From Variovorax terrae (GTDB taxonomy: Bacteria > Pseudomonadota > Gammaproteobacteria > Burkholderiales > Burkholderiaceae_C), in NCBI RefSeq assembly GCF_022809125.1, contig NZ_JALGBI010000001.1, positions 1,054,001 to 1,118,000 on the forward strand: a DNA stretch of 64,000 bases, given 5' to 3'. Position numbers and translations under genes: made by a program. A model generated the notes under the pieces. It was not told the origin of the DNA. It made no database searches and saw only the letters and a list, made by a program, of their open reading frames with translations. Positions 60,152 to 64,000 of the stretch are shown here, piece after piece (the first letter of the stretch is position 1; the number at the start of each line of letters is the position of its first letter).

Positions 60152-61567
60152 CTACAACGGCCGGCTGCGCGCCAGCGGCGGGTTGCGGGCGAAGTAGCGC
60201 TGGATGCCGCGCATGATGGCGTCGGCCAGTTGCTCCTGGTAGTCGTCGCTGCGCAGCTTGGCCTCTTCCTCGGGGTTGCTGATGAAGGCGGTCTCCACCA
60301 GCACGCTAGGAATGTCGGGCGCCTTCAGCACCGCGAAGCCGGCCTGCTCGACCCGCGGCTTGTGCAGCTTGGCGATGTTGCCGATCTCACCCAGCATCGC
60401 GCTGCCGAGCTTGAGGCTGTCGTTGATCTGGGCCGTGGTGCTCATGTCGAGCAGGGCCCTCTGCACCTGCGCGTCCTTGGCCCGCACATTGATGCCGCCG
60501 ATCAGGTCGGCCTTGTTCTCCTGGTCTGCCATCCAGCGCGCGGCCGTGCTCGAGGCCGCGCCGTTGCTGAGCGCGAACACGCTGGCGCCGCGAGCGCTGG
60601 GCGTGAAGAAGGCATCGGCATGGATGCTCACGAACAGGTCGGCCTGCACCCGGCGCGCCTTCTGCACGCGCACACCCAGCGGCACGAAGAAGTCGGCATC
60701 GCGCGTGAGGAAGGCGCGCATGCTGTTGCCGTTCACCGTGGTGGCGTTGATGCGTTCGCGCACGCGGTGGGCGATCTGCAGCACCACGTCCTTTTCGCGC
60801 GTGCCGCTCGGGCCGATGGCCCCGGGGTCTTCGCCGCCGTGGCCGGGGTCGAGCGCGATGATGATCAGGCGGTCGGTTTTTGCGGCGACGGCGCCCTCCG
60901 CCGGGTTTTTGGTGTCATTTGGGGCCGATGTCCGCGTCGCGCGGTCTTTGTCTGCTATCGAATTAGGAGTGGCCGGGCGCGGCTCGGAAGCCGCGGGCTT
61001 GCGTGTCTGCTGCACGATCAGCTCGCCCAGCGGATCGCGGGTGCTGCCGGCCGAGCCTGACGACGCGAGGCCGGCGCTGGCCGCCTGGCGTGCGCCGTCG
61101 GCCTGCTGCCTGTCCTGCAGTCGCTCGGCGATCAGCGCCTCGAGCGGATCGGCCGCCTGCGTGGGATAGAGGTCGAACACCAGCCGGTGCTGGTAGGCCG
61201 CGATCGGGGGCAGCGTGAAGACCTGCGGCAGCACGGGCTGCTTGAGGTCCACCACCAGCCGGACCACGCCGGGCGCGTTCTGCCCCACGCGGATGCCGCT
61301 GATGAACGGGTCGTCGGCCTTGACCTTTGCCACCAGCTCGCGCAGGGCGGGGTTGAGGTCGATGCCCTCGATGTCCACGGCCAGGCGCGGCGGGCTGGCC
61401 ACGAAGAACTGCTTGGCGCTCAGCTGGCCGTCGGACTCGATGGTCACGCGCGAATAGTCTGGCGCCGGCCAGACCCGCACGGCCACGATGGTGGCGCCGC
61501 GCGCGATCTGCTGCGCGCCGAGCAGCAGCACCAGCGTGCCGCCCTGGAGCAGGTCACGGCGCTTCAT
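60152..61567 (-). CDS. amiC: N-acetylmuramoyl-L-alanine amidase (AmiC type)
   Basis: This periplasmic cell-division amidase splits septal peptidoglycan. The 471-residue product has a Tat-like leader (MKRRDLLQGG), an AMIN domain (about 25-135) and a C-terminal Amidase_3 domain (about 240-465) with the zinc-binding DPGHGGEDPGAIG, SIHADAF and the late Glu in VLVETAFISNPEEE. The linker between the domains contains a dispersed palindromic repeat (about 199-220). The ATG overlaps the tsaE stop. Confidence 0.93.
   Translation of the reverse strand: MKRRDLLQGGTLVLLLGAQQIARGATIVAVRVWPAPDYSRVTIESDGQLSAKQFFVASPPRLAVDIEGIDLNPALRELVAKVKADDPFISGIRVGQNAPGVVRLVVDLKQPVLPQVFTLPPIAAYQHRLVFDLYPTQAADPLEALIAERLQDRQQADGARQAASAGLASSGSAGSTRDPLGELIVQQTRKPAASEPRPATPNSIADKDRATRTSAPNDTKNPAEGAVAAKTDRLIIIALDPGHGGEDPGAIGPSGTREKDVVLQIAHRVRERINATTVNGNSMRAFLTRDADFFVPLGVRVQKARRVQADLFVSIHADAFFTPSARGASVFALSNGAASSTAARWMADQENKADLIGGINVRAKDAQVQRALLDMSTTAQINDSLKLGSAMLGEIGNIAKLHKPRVEQAGFAVLKAPDIPSVLVETAFISNPEEEAKLRSDDYQEQLADAIMRGIQRYFARNPPLARSRPL
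60906..60970 (-). repeat. Coding palindromic repeat, copy 8 (sense, amiC linker)
   Basis: On the minus strand CTCCTAATTCGATAGC is followed by AGACAAAGACCGCGCGACGC and GGACATCGGCCCCAAATGA. It encodes TPNSIADKDRATRTSAPN, in the same frame as copy 2 (ATKSIANNDHATRTSGT). Confidence 0.75.
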
Positions 61568-62130
61568 GGCAGCAGTTCCAGGCCGGCAGGGGTCTGCGCG
61601 GTGAGGGTGACTTTTCGTGATTCATCGGCAGCGGTTTCTATCGTGACGGCCAGGTCGGCGCGCGGGATGTGGGCCTGCGCCTTCTCGGGCCACTCGGCGA
61701 GCTTGAGCCCCGGGCTCGCGAAGATGTCGCGAAAGCCCGCGTCCTCCCATTCGCGCGGGTCGTTGAAGCGGTAGAAATCGAAATGCCAGATCGCCAGGCC
61801 CGGCACCTCGTGCGGCTCCACCACGGCGTAGGTCGGGCTCTTGATGCGGCCCGGCACGCCCAGCGCGCGCAGCAGGTGCCGCACGAACGTGGTCTTGCCG
61901 GCGCCGAGTTCGCCGTGCAGTTCGATGAAGGCGTGGCGCAGGGCGGGCCGCGCGGCCAGGCGGGTGGCAAAGGCCCGGGTGTCGTCCTCGCTGTGCCAGA
62001 CGACGGTGGCCGTCGCTTCGCGGGCAGCGGTTTCTACAATGGGCAGGTGACGTTCAGCAGCACTCAGATCGACAGTCCTCAGCTCGTTGGGCAGATCCAG
62101 GCCTGGGCCCGTGAACTGGGATTTTCCCAA
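61564..62130 (-). CDS. tsaE: tRNA threonylcarbamoyladenosine biosynthesis ATPase TsaE
   Basis: This is the ATPase of the t6A37 tRNA modification complex. Walker A HGELGAGKTTFVRHLL, then GRIKSPTYAVVEPHEVPGLA, HFDFYRFNDPREWEDAGF and LAEWPEKA are all typical. The start is unclear. The only standard start in frame is TTG at 62130, which places 84 bases of the gene inside queG on the other strand; the conserved part begins near 62020. No ATG is available. It is coupled to amiC by a four-base overlap. Confidence 0.88.
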   Translation of the reverse strand: MGKSQFTGPGLDLPNELRTVDLSAAERHLPIVETAAREATATVVWHSEDDTRAFATRLAARPALRHAFIELHGELGAGKTTFVRHLLRALGVPGRIKSPTYAVVEPHEVPGLAIWHFDFYRFNDPREWEDAGFRDIFASPGLKLAEWPEKAQAHIPRADLAVTIETAADESRKVTLTAQTPAGLELLP

Positions 62131-63150
62131 ATTGGCGTGGCCGGTGTGGATTTATCGTCCTCCGAGGCGGGTTTGCTTGAATGGTTATCGCTTGGCTTTC
62201 ACGGCGAGATGGGCTACATGGCCCAGCACGGACTCAAGCGCGCGCGCCCCGCCGAGCTGGTGCCGGGCACCGTGAGCGTGATCACGGCGCGCATGGACTA
62301 CCTGGCGGCCGCCACGCCCGAGGGCTGGCAGGCCGTCGAGTTCGCGCGCCTGCAGCGTCCGGCGGAAGGCATCGTCTCGATGTACGCGCGGGGCCGCGAC
62401 TACCACAAGGTGCTGCGCTCCCGGCTGCAGAAGCTGAGCGACCGCATCGCGCAGCACATCGGTCCGTTCGGCCACCGCGTGTTCACCGATTCGGCCCCGG
62501 TGCTGGAGGCCGAGCTGGCGGCCCGCAGCGGCCAGGGCTGGCGCGGCAAGCACACGCTGGTGCTGAACCGCGAGGCCGGGTCGATGTTCTTTCTCGGCGA
62601 GATCTACATCGACCTGGCCCTGCCGCCCAGCGATCCGGTGTCGGCCCATTGCGGCAGCTGCCAGGCCTGCCTCGACATCTGCCCCACGCAGGCCATCGTG
62701 GCGCCGCACCGGCTCGATGCGCGGCGCTGCATTTCCTACCTGACGATCGAGCACGCCGGCCTGATTCCGCTCGAATTGCGCCCGCTGATCGCCAACCGCA
62801 TCTATGGCTGCGACGACTGCCAGCTGGTCTGCCCCTGGAACAAGTTCGCGCAGCGCAACGCGCTGCCCGATTTCGACGAACGGGCCGGGCTCAGCGGCCA
62901 GCAGCTCACCACGCTCTGGGCCTGGCGCGAGGAGGATTTCCTGCGCCATACCGAAGGCAGCCCGATCCGGCGCATCGGCCACGAGCGCTGGCTGCGCAAC
63001 ATCGCGGTGGCCCTGGGCAACGCGCTGCGCACGGGCCCGGCGCAAGCCGAGGCCTTGCGTTCGGCGCTGCAGGCGCGCCGGCACAGCGCCTCGCCCCTGG
63101 TGCGCGAGCACCTCGACTGGGCGCTGATGCAATCCGCATCGCCGGACTGA
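62047..63150 (+). CDS. queG: Epoxyqueuosine reductase
   Basis: This cobalamin and iron-sulfur enzyme makes queuosine in tRNA. The 367-residue product shows RELGFSQIGVAGVDLSSSE, RGRDYHKVLRSRLQKL, the first cluster CGSCQACLDICPTQAI and the second CDDCQLVCPWNKFA. The conserved N-terminal helix requires a start upstream of 62085, and GTG 62047 is the only good one (after GGGCAG). The gene is head-to-head with tsaE and shares its first 28 codons with the tsaE 5' end. Confidence 0.92.
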   Translation: MTFSSTQIDSPQLVGQIQAWARELGFSQIGVAGVDLSSSEAGLLEWLSLGFHGEMGYMAQHGLKRARPAELVPGTVSVITARMDYLAAATPEGWQAVEFARLQRPAEGIVSMYARGRDYHKVLRSRLQKLSDRIAQHIGPFGHRVFTDSAPVLEAELAARSGQGWRGKHTLVLNREAGSMFFLGEIYIDLALPPSDPVSAHCGSCQACLDICPTQAIVAPHRLDARRCISYLTIEHAGLIPLELRPLIANRIYGCDDCQLVCPWNKFAQRNALPDFDERAGLSGQQLTTLWAWREEDFLRHTEGSPIRRIGHERWLRNIAVALGNALRTGPAQAEALRSALQARRHSASPLVREHLDWALMQSASPD

Positions 63151-63204
63151 ACACCTGCGGCGCGCAGGAAGCGCCGCGGCCCGAGAGCGGCGGCACCCGC
63201 GGAC

Positions 63205-63210
63205 TATAAT
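63205..63210 (+). promoter_or_regulatory. Perfect -10 hexamer before the TrpX-like gene
   Basis: TATAAT at 63205-63210 is a perfect -10 element in an otherwise GC-rich spacer, 90 bases before the ATG at 63300. No convincing -35 lies at the right distance. A CCCGGAG ribosome site precedes the ATG. Confidence 0.45.
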
Positions 63211-63299
63211 TTTCCCTCTCTGCGAGCGGGCCGCGCGCATGCCTCCGCGCACTTGGCCGCCCGATCGATTTCCCCCTGTATTTCCCGGAGATATCAAAG

Positions 63300-64000
63300 A
63301 TGTTCAAGGCAAGCAAGACCGCACTGGGCGCGGCACTGGGCGCTATGGCGATGGCCGCGGCTTTTTCCGCGCCGGCCTGGGCGGCCGACAAGGCCGTGGC
63401 GGTGACGGCGATCGTCGAGCACCCCGCGCTCAATGCCATCCGCGACGGCGTGAAGGATGAGCTCAAGGCCCAGGGCTACGAGGCCGGCAAGAACCTCAAG
63501 TGGGAATACCAGAGCGCCCAGGGCAACCCCGGCACGGCCGCGCAGATCGCGCGCAAGTTCATCGGCGACAAGCCCGATGTGATCGTGGCGATTGCCACGC
63601 CGTCGGCGCAGGCCGTGGTGGCCGCGACCAAGAGCCTCCCCCTGGTCTACAGCGGCGTGACCGACCCGGTGGCCGCGCAGCTGGTCAAGGACTGGAAGCC
63701 TTCGGGCACCAACGTGACCGGCGTGTCCGACCAGCTCGTGCTGGAAAAGCAGATCGAGCTGCTCAAGAAGGTGGTGCCCGGCGTCAAGCGCCTGGGCATG
63801 GTCTACAACCCCGGCGAGGCCAACTCGGTGGTGGTGGTCAACGAGTTCAAGAAGCTGCTGCCCGCGCACGGCATCACGCTGGTGGAGGCCGCGGCGCCCC
63901 GTACGGTGGACATCAGCTCCGCCGCCAAGAGCCTGATCGGCAAGGTGGACGCGATCTACACCAACACCGACAACAACGTGGTGTCGGCCTACGAGGCGCT
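63300..64000 (+). CDS. TrpX-like ABC transporter substrate-binding protein (partial)
   Basis: The gene starts at ATG 63300 and runs off the window after 233 codons. The leader ends APAWA-ADKAVAV. The mature part carries the family marks VTAIVEHPALNAIRDGVKDE, IVAIATPSAQAVVAATK, LPLVYSGVTDPVAAQLV and KRLGMVYNPGEANSVVVV of the YtfQ-unrelated PF04392-type receptors, often linked to tryptophan or purine import. Permease and ATPase genes are expected just beyond the right edge. Confidence 0.88.
   Translation, partial: MFKASKTALGAALGAMAMAAAFSAPAWAADKAVAVTAIVEHPALNAIRDGVKDELKAQGYEAGKNLKWEYQSAQGNPGTAAQIARKFIGDKPDVIVAIATPSAQAVVAATKSLPLVYSGVTDPVAAQLVKDWKPSGTNVTGVSDQLVLEKQIELLKKVVPGVKRLGMVYNPGEANSVVVVNEFKKLLPAHGITLVEAAAPRTVDISSAAKSLIGKVDAIYTNTDNNVVSAYEA

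Noticed and set aside
61630..62042. A 14-base match (TAGAAACCGCTGCC) at both ends of tsaE
   Set aside because: The match is short, without palindrome or further homology, and encodes ETAA in both places. It does not fit the coding-repeat consensus and may be chance.

Overview
The window is about 64 kb of GC-rich, densely packed DNA that reads as a chromosome segment from a betaproteobacterium of the order Burkholderiales, most likely family Comamonadaceae (Variovorax/Ramlibacter/Acidovorax-like). The reasons are the six Bug (TctC-family) periplasmic receptors, many CaiB/BaiF CoA-transferases, the remains of the queG-tsaE-amiC-mutL-miaA housekeeping order, and the dispersed GC-rich intergenic repeats. 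No rRNA, tRNA, CRISPR array, transposase or integrase was seen.

Layout. 1-332: a possible truncated leftward gene start and a decayed coding remnant. 333-7187: an MsbA-like ABC exporter, divergent from a MarR regulator that leads an EmrAB/NodT-type tripartite drug efflux operon. 7422-12147: a complete branched-chain-amino-acid-type (Liv) ABC importer. 12177-21979: an IclR regulator divergent from a translationally coupled operon: molybdopterin S/N-oxide reductase, CoA-transferase, thiol dioxygenase, atypical crotonase, Bug receptor, NDP-forming acyl-CoA ligase and enoyl-CoA hydratase. This looks like a catabolic route for an organosulfur acid. 22079-27187: a second CoA-thioester module (hydratase, Bug, CoA-transferase, AMACR-like racemase, Bug). 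27245-33325: a leftward operon (aldolase, Bug, amidohydrolase, EAR-repeat beta-propeller, unknown 399-aa protein, Bug). 33427-38170: an AttH/CrtC-like lipocalin protein, a cysteine-synthase-like PLP enzyme and a large FtsX permease. A probable LolD-type ATPase partner lies at 40104-40745, beyond a rightward block (hypothetical gene, tag, proQ/finO).

40960-63150: a TM-helix/MscS-like channel, miaA, a Bcr/CflA pump, a serine hydrolase, a lipoprotein hydrolase, hemolysin III, mutL, DedA, a DUF4124-like protein, a secreted esterase, a 906-aa tannase-family lipoprotein divergent from LysR-Bug, a Rieske dioxygenase alpha/beta pair, two glycine-zipper lipoproteins, amiC, tsaE and queG. A TrpX-like ABC substrate-binding protein starts at 63300 and runs off the right edge.

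The most unusual structural signal is a family of palindromic repeats of about 50-65 bp sitting in frame inside protein-coding genes. There are seven clear copies and one stub, in the ABC exporter, outer-membrane factor, FtsX, miaA, mutL (two) and amiC. They are read in one preferred frame per orientation and so add similar peptides to unrelated proteins, as Rickettsia palindromic elements do. Separate GC-rich intergenic repeats occur at 8193-8279, 40792-40956 and 60077-60148. The most interesting metabolic candidate is the thiol-dioxygenase/S-oxide-reductase operon at 13057-21979.
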